A stretch of 64,000 nt of DNA from Cryobacterium algoritolerans (lineage in GTDB: Bacteria > Actinomycetota > Actinomycetes > Actinomycetales > Microbacteriaceae), in NCBI RefSeq assembly GCF_004402785.1, contig NZ_SOFP01000013.1, positions 48,219-112,218 on the forward strand, in the 5' to 3' direction. Below, in pieces: positions 8,768-17,308 of the stretch (position 1 is its first letter; every line of letters begins with the position of its first letter). The translations under genes were made by a program, and so were the position numbers. The notes under the pieces are model-generated. The model searched no databases. It was given only the letters and a program-made list of their open reading frames with translations, and was not told the origin of the DNA.

Positions 8768-10840
8768 ATGATCGCCAAAGCTTTTCGCGTGCTGGCCGCG
8801 GTCGTGGTTGCCAGCCTCATTAGTGTTCTGCTGGTAACGGCGCCCCAGCGCGCCGATGCCTTGAGCGGTTCGCAGTTCGATCCCGGTTACATCATTTCCG
8901 ACTCGAACTTCTACACCAGAGACGCCATGTCGCAGGATCAGATCCAGGCGTTTTTGAATGCCCAGATCGGCACCTGCCGGAATTCGCTCTGCCTGAACGT
9001 CCTGAGGGTCGACACTCCCACGACAACGCTGAGCTTCGGTACCTGTGCCACCTATCCGGGTGAAGCGAACGAGTCGGCCGCGAGGATCATCTTCAAGGTG
9101 CAGCAAGCATGCGCCATCAGTGCCAAGGTGCTGCTGGTAACCCTTCAGAAGGAACAGGGGCTGGTTACCGACAGCGCGCCATTGGCTTCGGAACTCCGCA
9201 ATGCTCTCGGGCAGGGTTGCCCGGACACCGCGCCCTGCGACTCGACCTATTACGGCTTCTTCAACCAGGTGTATTCGGCCGCTCGGCAATTTGCCTGGTA
9301 CGGCAATCCACAGGGATCTCACACTTCCATCCGAGTCGGAAACTATAACAACGTCCTGTTCTCGCCGAATGCCTGTGGGTCATCGAGCGTTTTGATTAAG
9401 AATGGTGCGACGGCTGCCCTGTATTACTACACGCCCTACCAGCCCAACGCCGCAGCGCTGGCAAATCTCGGTGGCACTGGCGACGCTTGCTCGTCGTACG
9501 GAAACCGCAACTTCTGGGTCTACTACACCAATTGGTTCGGCTCACCGACAGGCACTGGCAATCCGTTCGGTGTTGTTGAAGGCCGTGCCGGAGGAATTGG
9601 TGGCGTACGAATCGGAGGATGGGCAATTGACCCAGACACGAGCGAGTCGATTGAAGTGCACGTCTACGTCGATGGCGTCGGAACTCGGACAGTGGCGAAC
9701 GCGACGCGAACCGACGTCGGTCGCGCCTATCCAGGCGCCGGGGACGCCCACGGGTTCAACGCGACCATCCCCGTGTCCTCGAGCGGAAACCACACGGTAT
9801 GCGTTTATGCGATCAACGCCGGTCGTGGCTCGAATGTCCTGCTTGACTGCATGAATATCGTTGCCCAAGGTGGCTCGCCGGCGGGTGTGCTTGAGGGGGT
9901 GTCCACGTCGGATGGCGCAGTTCAGGTCAGCGGATGGGCGATCGACCCGGACACCGCAAGTTCCATCCCAGTGCACGTCTACGTGGATTCGGTCGGGACT
10001 GCCGTAGTCGCGTCCGGTTCGCGACCCGATGTAGGCGTGTCAAACCCTGGATACGGCGATCTACACGGTTTCGCGGCAAACCTGCCGGCTGGGCCCGGGA
10101 AGCACTCGATCTGCGCCTACGCCATCAACACCGGGGGAGGAGTGAACGCTCTACTCGGGTGCTCCACCGTCACCGTATTTGGAGAACAGGGTCGTGCGCC
10201 GTTTGGGGTGTTGGAGGGTGTCCGTGGTGTGACGGGTGGTATCGAGATGTCGGGTTGGGCGATTGACCCTGATACGGCGTCGTCGATTGCCGTTCATCTT
10301 TATGTTGATGGTGCGAGTGCGGCCTATCGGGCGGACAAGTCTCGGACGGATGTCGGCGCTGCCTATCCCGGTTACGGTGACAACCACGGGTATGCGGAGA
10401 CGGTCGTCGCAACTCCTGGTTCTCACCAGGTTTGTGCGTACGGGATCAACGCTGGACCCGGCGTGCATACACTTTTGGGCTGTTCCACGGTGACTGTGCC
10501 TGGGGCGTCAGGGATCGTCGAGAAGGGTCGTGCGCCGTTTGGGGTGTTGGAGGGTGCCCGTGGTGTGACCGGTGGTATCGAGATGTCGGGTTGGGCGATT
10601 GACCCTGACACGGCGGCGCCGGTTGCCGTTCATCTCTATGTCGATAGTGCGGGCGCGGCCTATCTTGCGGATAAGTCTCGGGTGGATGTCGGCGGCGCGT
10701 ATCCTGGGTATGGAGACAACCACGGATTCGCCGAACTCGTCCCAGCGAGCCCCGGTGCACACAGAGTATGTGCGTACGGGATCAACTCCGGTCCGGGCGT
10801 GAATACCCTGTTGGGCTGCTCTACCGTTTCGGTCCCGTAA
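8768..10840 (+). CDS. Secreted protein with N-terminal exported domain and four GWAIDPDT repeats
   Basis: Protein of 690 residues. Residues 1-30 are a signal peptide (basic start, hydrophobic core, cleavage near RADA). Residues about 31-262 form a Cys-containing exported domain with FDPGYIISDSNFY, KVLLVTLQKEQGLVTD and FWVYYTNWFG, seen in actinobacterial surface proteins; the KEQGL glutamate could be catalytic, but I cannot prove hydrolase activity. From about residues 267, 372, 479 and 591 there are four repeats with the motifs GWAIDPDT, HVYVDG, AYPGYGDNHGF and CAYGIN. They probably form beta-sandwich modules that bind carbohydrate or decorate the wall. Repeats 3 and 4 are nearly identical at DNA level (336-bp period). 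ATG 8768 has CGGAGA seven bases upstream. A secreted wall-associated protein inside a polysaccharide locus suggests interaction with the polymer. Confidence 0.8.
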   Translation: MIAKAFRVLAAVVVASLISVLLVTAPQRADALSGSQFDPGYIISDSNFYTRDAMSQDQIQAFLNAQIGTCRNSLCLNVLRVDTPTTTLSFGTCATYPGEANESAARIIFKVQQACAISAKVLLVTLQKEQGLVTDSAPLASELRNALGQGCPDTAPCDSTYYGFFNQVYSAARQFAWYGNPQGSHTSIRVGNYNNVLFSPNACGSSSVLIKNGATAALYYYTPYQPNAAALANLGGTGDACSSYGNRNFWVYYTNWFGSPTGTGNPFGVVEGRAGGIGGVRIGGWAIDPDTSESIEVHVYVDGVGTRTVANATRTDVGRAYPGAGDAHGFNATIPVSSSGNHTVCVYAINAGRGSNVLLDCMNIVAQGGSPAGVLEGVSTSDGAVQVSGWAIDPDTASSIPVHVYVDSVGTAVVASGSRPDVGVSNPGYGDLHGFAANLPAGPGKHSICAYAINTGGGVNALLGCSTVTVFGEQGRAPFGVLEGVRGVTGGIEMSGWAIDPDTASSIAVHLYVDGASAAYRADKSRTDVGAAYPGYGDNHGYAETVVATPGSHQVCAYGINAGPGVHTLLGCSTVTVPGASGIVEKGRAPFGVLEGARGVTGGIEMSGWAIDPDTAAPVAVHLYVDSAGAAYLADKSRVDVGGAYPGYGDNHGFAELVPASPGAHRVCAYGINSGPGVNTLLGCSTVSVP
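10190..10840 (+). repeat. 336-bp direct duplication inside the secreted repeat protein gene
   Basis: The stretch starting near 10190 recurs at +336 bp (112 codons). Long runs are identical around the GRAPFGVLEG and GGIEMSGWAIDPD codons, including synonymous positions. Divergence increases toward the 3' end. Repeats 1 and 2 are similar only at protein level, so the last pair is a recent in-frame duplication. Confidence 0.85.
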
Positions 10841-10964
10841 CCGGAACCGCGAATCGAATTGCCGACCTGATGGGGTCGCGCGGCCGCGGCAGAAACCAAA
10901 TGGACTCAATCGAATCGTTAGAGTGATACATGCAGTGACGGAGTGGAATAGCTTGGAGTGATGT

Positions 10965-12044
10965 GTGCCTGACCTGAATGATCGAGATGATCGGGTGGCA
11001 CTGTCGATTGTGATTCCCAGTTACAATTCTGCGGCATGGCTGCCCTCGACCCTCCGCGAACTGGATCGATCGATCCAGCGCTCGAACTTGGATGTAGAAG
11101 TCATCGTCGTCGACGACGGATCGACCGACGACACTCTGAGTGTGCTAGAGGCGGCCAGGTCCGGCTTTCCGTACCCGCTCCGTGTCCTGAAGCAGGAAAA
11201 CAAGGGGCGATTCTTGGCCCGATGGGCAGGCGTCGGCGCGGCCCGCTATGAGTGGGTATTCATCTTGGACTCGCGAGTCCTCGTGCATGAGGGGGCTCTC
11301 GAGTATCTCGGGTCTGCGCTCCCATCGGACACGGTAGTCGAGGCCTGGAACGGGCATGTCATCACCGATCCGACGGCACCGCTCGTGGGAAGATTCTGGG
11401 AGGTGCCCACATTCATGTTTTGGGCAAGTTACCTCGGCAATCCCCGCCCGATGCTGATCACACCGGAGAATTTCGATAGGATTCCAAAAGGGACGGGTTG
11501 CTTCGTCGTTCGAAAGAAGCTCTACGTTGATGCCTGTTTGGCGGCTTGGCCGACCGAGAACGCCCACCTTGTTTCTGACGACACCAAAATACTCCGCTAT
11601 ATCGTCGGGAAAGCGCCGATTCGAATAGACCCTGGTTTCTCCGCAACCTACCGCCCCAGATTGACCTACAAGGCCTTCCTCACCCACAGCCGGATGCGAG
11701 GCACGCTCTTTGTTGACAGTTACGCTGGCACAAGCGTTACCCGAGACATCGTTCTTATCCTTCTGGTGGCCCTCCCGCCGTTGTTGGCTAGTGCAATGCT
11801 CATGTTGGTCATCCTGAACCTTTGGGCGACCTTGATTTTGGTGGTTGGTGCTGCATCGGTCTGTCTGCTTGTCCCGCCGGCAATCGCATCTGTTCGCGGT
11901 TGTCCCAGAAGGGCCAGCCTTTCTTATCTGCTCTTCGTAGTCCCTTTCGGTGTCACGTTTTGGGCAGGTCTCCTGAGAGGCCTCGCTGTGCACCGAAAGT
12001 CTTTTCAGTTTCGCAAGCAATCCACAAATGGGGCACAACCTTGA
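10965..12044 (+). CDS. Membrane-anchored GT2 glycosyltransferase
   Basis: Protein of 359 residues. The N-terminal GT-A domain has LSIVIPSYNSAAWLPSTL, VIVVDDGSTDDTL, ENKGRFLARWAGVGAA and the acceptor-side SDDTKIL. It ends with about three hydrophobic helices (residues ~250-340), placing the active site at the inner face of the membrane. GTG 10965 has GGAG six bases upstream. The last bases overlap the next start (TTGA at 12041-12044). The ILDSR motif stands where DXD is expected (LDSRV), a variant that may reflect altered metal binding. Likely glycosylates a lipid-linked intermediate. Confidence 0.85.
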   Translation: MPDLNDRDDRVALSIVIPSYNSAAWLPSTLRELDRSIQRSNLDVEVIVVDDGSTDDTLSVLEAARSGFPYPLRVLKQENKGRFLARWAGVGAARYEWVFILDSRVLVHEGALEYLGSALPSDTVVEAWNGHVITDPTAPLVGRFWEVPTFMFWASYLGNPRPMLITPENFDRIPKGTGCFVVRKKLYVDACLAAWPTENAHLVSDDTKILRYIVGKAPIRIDPGFSATYRPRLTYKAFLTHSRMRGTLFVDSYAGTSVTRDIVLILLVALPPLLASAMLMLVILNLWATLILVVGAASVCLLVPPAIASVRGCPRRASLSYLLFVVPFGVTFWAGLLRGLAVHRKSFQFRKQSTNGAQP

Positions 12045-13132
12045 TCATCTTCATATATGGCACAACCGCGGAGGCAATCAAGATTGCTCCAATCGCTCGT
12101 CGGCTTGCAGAGCGAGGAATCGCCTATCAGCAGTGGCTCACCCTTCAACACACGACAGCGCTCCTGCAAGTCCTGCCGACACTCGGATTGGAGGAGCCCG
12201 ATCTTCTCATCGCGAACGGGAACAACGGTGAGCCTCTGAGAAGTTCTAAGGACGTCATTCGCTGGCTATTCCAGATCTGGAAGTGGTTGCGCAAAAACGC
12301 CAAGTCGCTGCGGAGTACATTGCCGTCAGATACGGTCATTGTGGTCCATGGCGATACACTCACGACGGTCGTCGGGGCCTACATCGCCAAGCGTCTCAAA
12401 GTCGATTGCGCACACGTGGAGGCTGGGTTGAGATCGGGCAATTGGCGGCACCCGTTTCCGGAGGAGTTGGACCGCAGGATCGTCGGCACCATGGCCACGA
12501 TCCATTACACGCCTTCGCTCGAATCGACGGAGAATCTCAGCTCAAAGCCCAACGTCGTGTTCACCCATGGGAACACAGTGATTGACGCGGTACTGGACCA
12601 GGGTGACTTCATTTCAGAGGAGTCGGAGAAATTCGGAGTCGTTTTGTTGCATCGATTCGAATTGATATCCAATCAGCAATTGCTTGAGCAAACGATCTCG
12701 ACTCTCGCAACTGAGAGTCCGTACCCCATCAAACTCATGGTGGACGCGTACTCTGAGCACGCACTCACCGGAGCAGTTGCCAAGTTCGGCCTAGGTACGT
12801 TGACCGCCCAGCCCAAACTGCGACACCAGGAGTTCATCGGTATGATCCGGAGAGCTCAGTTCATCGTCACCGACTCAGGCGGGATACAAGCCGAGGCTGC
12901 CTTGATCGGAGTCCCGACTCTCATCCATCGAAAGACCACCGAGCAGGCCGAAGGCTTGGGAAGAAACATCGTGCTTTCCGAGTGGAAGACGGAGAGACTC
13001 ACCGAATTCCTAAAGAACTCCGAAGGCTTCCGGAAGCATCTTCAACGGCCTGCGCACTCCCCTTCTGACGTCATCGTGGACGATCTCATTGCACGTGGCT
13101 ACGCGGAGAACGGAGCCGAGCGGAAACGGTGA
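12041..13132 (+). CDS. wecB: Non-hydrolysing UDP-N-acetylglucosamine 2-epimerase
   Basis: Cytoplasmic enzyme of about 363 residues predicted to interconvert UDP-GlcNAc-type and UDP-ManNAc-type sugars. Hallmarks are VIVVHGDTLTTVVGA, HVEAGLRSG with the downstream FPEELDRR, and DSGGIQAEAALIGVPTLIH with TEQAEG. The start is most likely the TTG at 12041, which overlaps the upstream TGA and begins the first strand IIFIYGTTAEAIKIAPI; a longer reading would enter the upstream gene. The length is normal for the family. With the 3-amino-sugar genes downstream it could work as a WbpI/WlbD-type epimerase on a 2,3-diamino sugar; that substrate is inference. The stop overlaps the next gene (GTGA). Confidence 0.88.
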   Translation: MIIFIYGTTAEAIKIAPIARRLAERGIAYQQWLTLQHTTALLQVLPTLGLEEPDLLIANGNNGEPLRSSKDVIRWLFQIWKWLRKNAKSLRSTLPSDTVIVVHGDTLTTVVGAYIAKRLKVDCAHVEAGLRSGNWRHPFPEELDRRIVGTMATIHYTPSLESTENLSSKPNVVFTHGNTVIDAVLDQGDFISEESEKFGVVLLHRFELISNQQLLEQTISTLATESPYPIKLMVDAYSEHALTGAVAKFGLGTLTAQPKLRHQEFIGMIRRAQFIVTDSGGIQAEAALIGVPTLIHRKTTEQAEGLGRNIVLSEWKTERLTEFLKNSEGFRKHLQRPAHSPSDVIVDDLIARGYAENGAERKR

Positions 13133-14403
13133 TCGGTACCCAAAGGTTCAACATGACGGGAAAGAAACTCGGCGGTCTCGCCTCACAGCATGGCAAGGCG
13201 ATCCTTGAAATCGGCGTAGTCAGTGTCGCTGGCATCCTCGCGTCCGCGGGCTTTCAAGTGCTGGCAATCCGCGGCTTGGGGCCGCAAGGGTACGGGTTGC
13301 TTGCCTCGTTCTTGGCGCTCATCAACGTGGCAGCCATCGGGAGTTCAGCGCTGAGGAATTCGGTAGCTGTCATAACGGCCCAAAGTGGCTTGACGCAGGA
13401 CCGTCCTGGTTCGCGTCGGCGTTGGCTGGACAGCTCTCTTGTAGAGGCGCTTGTACTCGGGACCGTCTGTACGGCGGGGATTCTGGTCGTTTCGCTCTTG
13501 CTCGCGAGCTCGCTGGACACGAACGTACCGGCGCTCATCGTGACAGCGAGTGTGATCATTCCGTACTTCCTGTTCTCCCGCGCACAGGGACTCCTGCAGG
13601 GCGCCGGAGATTCGCGCTCCGTGGTCTGGTGGTCGACCGGTGCGCAGATCATGCAGCTGTTGCTGAGCCTCGTAGCCCTCGCGCTTGGTTTCGGTGCGAT
13701 AGGAATCTTGGCTGTCCTTCTGGCTACGGCCCTTCTGGGCACGGCTGGATCGACGTACCAGGCCCGACACCACTCTTTGCGTTCGCATAAGAAGCCCTTT
13801 TCGGTCGACAGTTCCGTTGTGTTGCTGCTCACGATCGCGCTGGCCTGGCTGACAAATGTCGATGTCATTCTCGTGCGGGCTGGGGCTTCTGGCGAAGTCG
13901 CGGGTGCTTATGCTGCTGCCGCTGTACTCGTCAAAACGATTCTGATCGTTCCTGCGACTCTCTCCCTGTACCTTCTGCCCCGGTTCGTCACGCGCCGAAA
14001 AGACTCCTCGATGACAAAGTTCGGAGTAAATGTGACGCTTGCGATCACAGGCGCGAGCGGACTCGCGATGTTTCTCATCGTCTGGCTGTTCGGTGGCGTG
14101 ATTGTTCCCGTGCTCTTTGGTGCTGGATATGAAGTCAGCATCCAGGTCCTGCCATGGCTCGCACTCGCTTGGCTCCCATGGGCCATGGTGGGTGGAATCC
14201 TCATTCGTCTGACGGCGTCGAGTTCGAAGTTCGGGCTCTCCATCTTGCTTTGCGCAGCTCTCATCCAATGGGTCGGAGCAGTGGCACTTCTTCCGGATGT
14301 CATGGCAATGATCGCGATGAATGGCTGCCTCGGGCTTTTCGTCTTCATCGGTCTCTTCGCCATCCATCTCGTGTCTGCTCGATCGGGTGGCCCTGCCGAG
14401 TAG
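13129..14403 (+). CDS. Polysaccharide flippase (Wzx-like, MOP superfamily)
   Basis: Polytopic membrane protein, 424 residues, with about twelve hydrophobic segments. The N-terminal region (VSVAGILASAGFQVLAIRGLGPQGYG) is the usual start of Wzx/PST proteins. It would flip undecaprenyl-linked oligosaccharides to the outer face. GTG 13129 overlaps the epimerase stop; ATG 13153 with AAAGG upstream is an alternative. Its presence beside an ABC exporter means either two polymers or two export steps. Sequence cannot give substrate specificity. Confidence 0.85.
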   Translation: MIGTQRFNMTGKKLGGLASQHGKAILEIGVVSVAGILASAGFQVLAIRGLGPQGYGLLASFLALINVAAIGSSALRNSVAVITAQSGLTQDRPGSRRRWLDSSLVEALVLGTVCTAGILVVSLLLASSLDTNVPALIVTASVIIPYFLFSRAQGLLQGAGDSRSVVWWSTGAQIMQLLLSLVALALGFGAIGILAVLLATALLGTAGSTYQARHHSLRSHKKPFSVDSSVVLLLTIALAWLTNVDVILVRAGASGEVAGAYAAAAVLVKTILIVPATLSLYLLPRFVTRRKDSSMTKFGVNVTLAITGASGLAMFLIVWLFGGVIVPVLFGAGYEVSIQVLPWLALAWLPWAMVGGILIRLTASSSKFGLSILLCAALIQWVGAVALLPDVMAMIAMNGCLGLFVFIGLFAIHLVSARSGGPAE

Positions 14404-14443
14404 GCGGAGTTCCGTCTCGGAGTCCATTGTTAGAATGTCACCT

Positions 14444-15172
14444 ATGAACTCCCGTATTGAACGAACGCTCATTGTCATGCCTGCGTTCAATGAAGCGGAA
14501 TCCGTAGGAGACGTCATTCGTGAAGTGCATTCGAAGATCCCGGGCGCACAATGCCTTGTGGTCGACGATGGATCGGGCGATGACACGACTTCCGTAGCTC
14601 GAGCAGCCGGCGCTGAAGTGGCAGTGTTGCCCTTCAATCTCGGAGTCGGGGGAGCCATGCGCCTGGGGTTCAAATACGCCCTCGAGCGCGGCTTTGACAA
14701 CGTGGTGCAGATCGATTCAGACGGTCAGCATGATCCGGGCAACGTTCCGAATCTGATCGCTCAGCTTGAGAAGGCGGACTTGGTGATTGGTGCGCGATTC
14801 GCGGGCGAAGGCGAGTACGCGGTCCACGGCCTCCGGAAAGCGGCAATGCGCCTACTTGCAACGATCTTGAGCCGCACGGCGGGAACGGCACTGACCGACA
14901 CGACGTCCGGTTTCAAGGCCTGTGGCCCGCGGGCGGTCAAGCTGTTCGCAGAACACTACCCAGCCGAGTACCTGGGCGACACTATCGAGGCACTCGTCAT
15001 TGCATCCCGCGCGGGATGTGTGATCGTACAAGTGCCCGTTTCCATGCGCCCCCGGGCCGGGGGCAAACCGTCCCACAATCCGTTTGAGGCGGCAACATAT
15101 CTGGGTCGAGCCTTTCTTGCACTCGGCTTCGCGCTTGTGCGACCGGCATCGACTCTCGCAACGAAGGCCTGA
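14444..15172 (+). CDS. GT2 glycosyltransferase of the polyprenyl-phosphate sugar synthase (DPM1-like) type
   Basis: Enzyme of 242 residues. Motifs are LIVMPAFNEAESVGDVI, CLVVDDGSGDDT, LPFNLGVGGAMRLGFKYA and QIDSDGQHDP as the DXD motif. DTTSGFKACGPRAVKLF is the acceptor-side signature of dolichol-phosphate mannose or ArnC-like synthases, which load sugars onto polyprenyl phosphate. No C-terminal membrane helices follow. The adjacent DUF2304 gene encodes the small membrane protein that commonly accompanies this GT subtype. ATG 14444 is chosen; ATG 14435 would add three residues. No strong ribosome binding site was seen. Confidence 0.87.
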   Translation: MNSRIERTLIVMPAFNEAESVGDVIREVHSKIPGAQCLVVDDGSGDDTTSVARAAGAEVAVLPFNLGVGGAMRLGFKYALERGFDNVVQIDSDGQHDPGNVPNLIAQLEKADLVIGARFAGEGEYAVHGLRKAAMRLLATILSRTAGTALTDTTSGFKACGPRAVKLFAEHYPAEYLGDTIEALVIASRAGCVIVQVPVSMRPRAGGKPSHNPFEAATYLGRAFLALGFALVRPASTLATKA

Positions 15173-15178
15173 CGCAAC

Positions 15179-15556
15179 ATGAGTTTGACTTCCTACATAT
15201 TTGGAATCCTTGCGGCGTTGTCCACGCTCGTCGTAGTCATCGAGATGCTCCGTCGACGACGGCTTCGTGAACGCCACGCGATTTGGTGGCTGATCGCGGG
15301 ATCGCTCGCCCTCATCGTCGGGGTGTTTCCGGATGCGCTTGTTTGGAGCGCAAGAATTGTGGGGGTTGAAATCCCAACGAACCTCGTGTTCTTCGTGAGC
15401 ATTGCCGTCCTGGTGCTGGTTTGCCTACAACACAGTGCCGAGCTCACGGACCTGGAAAACGAGACTCGGACGCTTGCAGAGATGTCGGCCCTCCAGGATC
15501 TTCGAATCCGACAACTGGAGGCGACTCTGCCGACACCGAGCGACACCAGCTCCTAG
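15179..15556 (+). CDS. DUF2304 small membrane protein
   Basis: Protein of 125 residues with three hydrophobic segments (SYIFGILAALSTLVVVIEML, AIWWLIAGSLALIVGVFP, NLVFFVSIAVLVLVCLQ) and a C-terminal coiled coil (LENETRTLAEMSALQDLRIRQLE). DUF2304 proteins sit beside polyprenyl-phosphate glycosyltransferases and probably anchor or assist them. It starts six bases after the preceding stop, so the pair is one unit. Biochemical role not established. Confidence 0.85.
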   Translation: MSLTSYIFGILAALSTLVVVIEMLRRRRLRERHAIWWLIAGSLALIVGVFPDALVWSARIVGVEIPTNLVFFVSIAVLVLVCLQHSAELTDLENETRTLAEMSALQDLRIRQLEATLPTPSDTSS

Positions 15557-15697
15557 ACGATCCGTGGCGCCGAGGCCACATGTGGAACGAGTCTGCGGCA
15601 TGCATCTACGCCTTCCGACGACGAACTAGAGTGGGACGGGCCGCAAGTTGATGCGGCCTTCGTGCACATCGCTGCATCCTTGATGGGGAGATTTACA

Positions 15698-17215
15698 ATG
15701 GCACGTCGAATACCCGCCAAGCTGATCGCAACGGCATTCGTGCCGATCATGCTGTTCGTGGCATTGGTGAGTTGGGCCCTTGCGTCCCCCATTGGGGCCA
15801 GTCCTGATGAGGACTATCACCTGGCGAGCATTTGGTGCGGAGGGGGAATCAAAGAAGGTCTCTGCGAAGCCGGCAAGTCTGCCGAATCGAGGCGAGTGCC
15901 TGCGATTCTCCTGGATTCGTCGAGGTGCTTTGCCTTCAAGCCCGAGCAGAGCGCCTCCTGCCCCCAGCAGCCGTCAAATGTGTTGGTGAACACTGTCCGC
16001 GGTAACTTCGATGGAGGGTATCCACCGCTTTTCTACGCGACCATGAGCGTCTTTGCGAGTGACAATGTCTCCGCGTCGATTGTCATGATGAGGGTATTCA
16101 ATGCCTTCCTTTTCGTGTCGGTGACGACCGCCCTGTTTCTTCTACTTCCGCGTTCTCGCCGGGGACCACTTCTTTGGGGTGCGGCCGTGACACTTGTGCC
16201 ATTGGGGATGTTTCTCATTCCTAGTGTCAATCCCAGCAGTTGGTCCGTCATTTCTGCCGTGACACTCTGGATTTCATTGGTTGCATTCTTCCGGGAAGGA
16301 GACGGTCAGCGAAAGACCGCGTTTGGCGTGATTGCCTTCCTGATGACCCTGGTGGGAGCTGGCTCGCGAGGGGACTCGGCGGTCTACAGCGTTCTTGCCA
16401 TGGTTGTGGCACTCGTTCTGACCTTCACGCGATCTCGTCGTTACGCGGTTCATGCACTGCTACCCGTCGCGTTGGCAGCAATCTGTGTCTTCTTCTTCTT
16501 CATCGCCGGCCAGTCATCGGTCGTGAACCCGGACGCGTTCAGCGGCGCGTCGGAGGGGAGCCTATCCACCCTCATCCAGACGAACCTGGCGATGCTGCCG
16601 CAGCTGTGGGCTGGCGCCTTGGGATATGCAGGCTTGGGCTGGTTGGATACCGGACTCCCAGGAATCGTCTGGGTTTCTGTACTCGTCGTGTTCGCCGCAT
16701 TCCTCTTCTGGGGACTTCAGAAACTGGAACCCAGAAAGGCCGTTGCTCTTTCGATCGTCTTCACGAGCGTTGTCGTTGTTCCGATGTACATACTCGTTCA
16801 CGACAAAGTCCTCGTCGGGGCCGGCGTGCAGCCTCGCTACATCTACCCGCTGATCATCATGTTGGCCGGTATCGCGCTAATCCAGCTGCAGCGAGATGAC
16901 TTGCTGCTGTCCAGAGCGCAACTGGGTATTTCCGCCGTCATGCTTACAATCGCAAACGCAGATGCACTTCATGTGAATATCCGCCGGTATGTCACCGGAA
17001 CTGACGTCGTGGGCGCCAATCTCAGCACAGCGGTCGAATGGTGGTGGAACATTCCCGTTTCTCCGACTTGGGTGTGGCTCCTGGGCTCAGCGGCGTTCGG
17101 GGCCGCTCTCCTCGGTGCAGTTGCATATTCTACGTCTCAGAGGAATGACCGTGTCAAGGATGACGTGTGGAACACTTTGCCCACCCTTTCTGGCCGGAGC
17201 GCACTATTACCTTAA
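15698..17215 (+). CDS. DUF2142 polytopic membrane protein (first copy)
   Basis: Protein of 505 residues with an early membrane helix, a soluble loop and about ten more helices. The loop motif SPIGASPDEDYHLASIWCG is the acidic extracytoplasmic loop typical of GT-C-like proteins. DUF2142 members are predicted integral membrane glycosyltransferases. The start ATG 15698 has GGGGAG seven bases upstream. It is clearly paralogous to the minus-strand gene at 21717-23264 (shared HLASIWCG, CFAF, PRYI and NIRRYVTGTD motifs). The precise reaction is unknown; it could add a side sugar from a polyprenyl-phosphate donor made by the GT2/DUF2304 pair. Confidence 0.8.
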   Translation: MARRIPAKLIATAFVPIMLFVALVSWALASPIGASPDEDYHLASIWCGGGIKEGLCEAGKSAESRRVPAILLDSSRCFAFKPEQSASCPQQPSNVLVNTVRGNFDGGYPPLFYATMSVFASDNVSASIVMMRVFNAFLFVSVTTALFLLLPRSRRGPLLWGAAVTLVPLGMFLIPSVNPSSWSVISAVTLWISLVAFFREGDGQRKTAFGVIAFLMTLVGAGSRGDSAVYSVLAMVVALVLTFTRSRRYAVHALLPVALAAICVFFFFIAGQSSVVNPDAFSGASEGSLSTLIQTNLAMLPQLWAGALGYAGLGWLDTGLPGIVWVSVLVVFAAFLFWGLQKLEPRKAVALSIVFTSVVVVPMYILVHDKVLVGAGVQPRYIYPLIIMLAGIALIQLQRDDLLLSRAQLGISAVMLTIANADALHVNIRRYVTGTDVVGANLSTAVEWWWNIPVSPTWVWLLGSAAFGAALLGAVAYSTSQRNDRVKDDVWNTLPTLSGRSALLP

Positions 17216-17220
17216 AGTGA

Positions 17221-17249
17221 CGCGCCCGCCGAAGTAGCCGGCGGGCGCG
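17221..17249. terminator. Strong GC-rich hairpin between convergent genes
   Basis: CGCGCCCGCCG (17221-17231) pairs perfectly with CGGCGGGCGCG (17239-17249) around a 7-nt loop. It begins just after the stop at 17215 and lies 60 bp beyond the minus-strand gene end at 17309, so it can stop transcription from both sides. There is no long U-run. Confidence 0.7.
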
Positions 17250-17308
17250 ACGAGAAGTGCACCTCAGTTCGCTTCCAGCGTGGTGAAGGCCCCGCTATCA
17301 CCGGGTCA

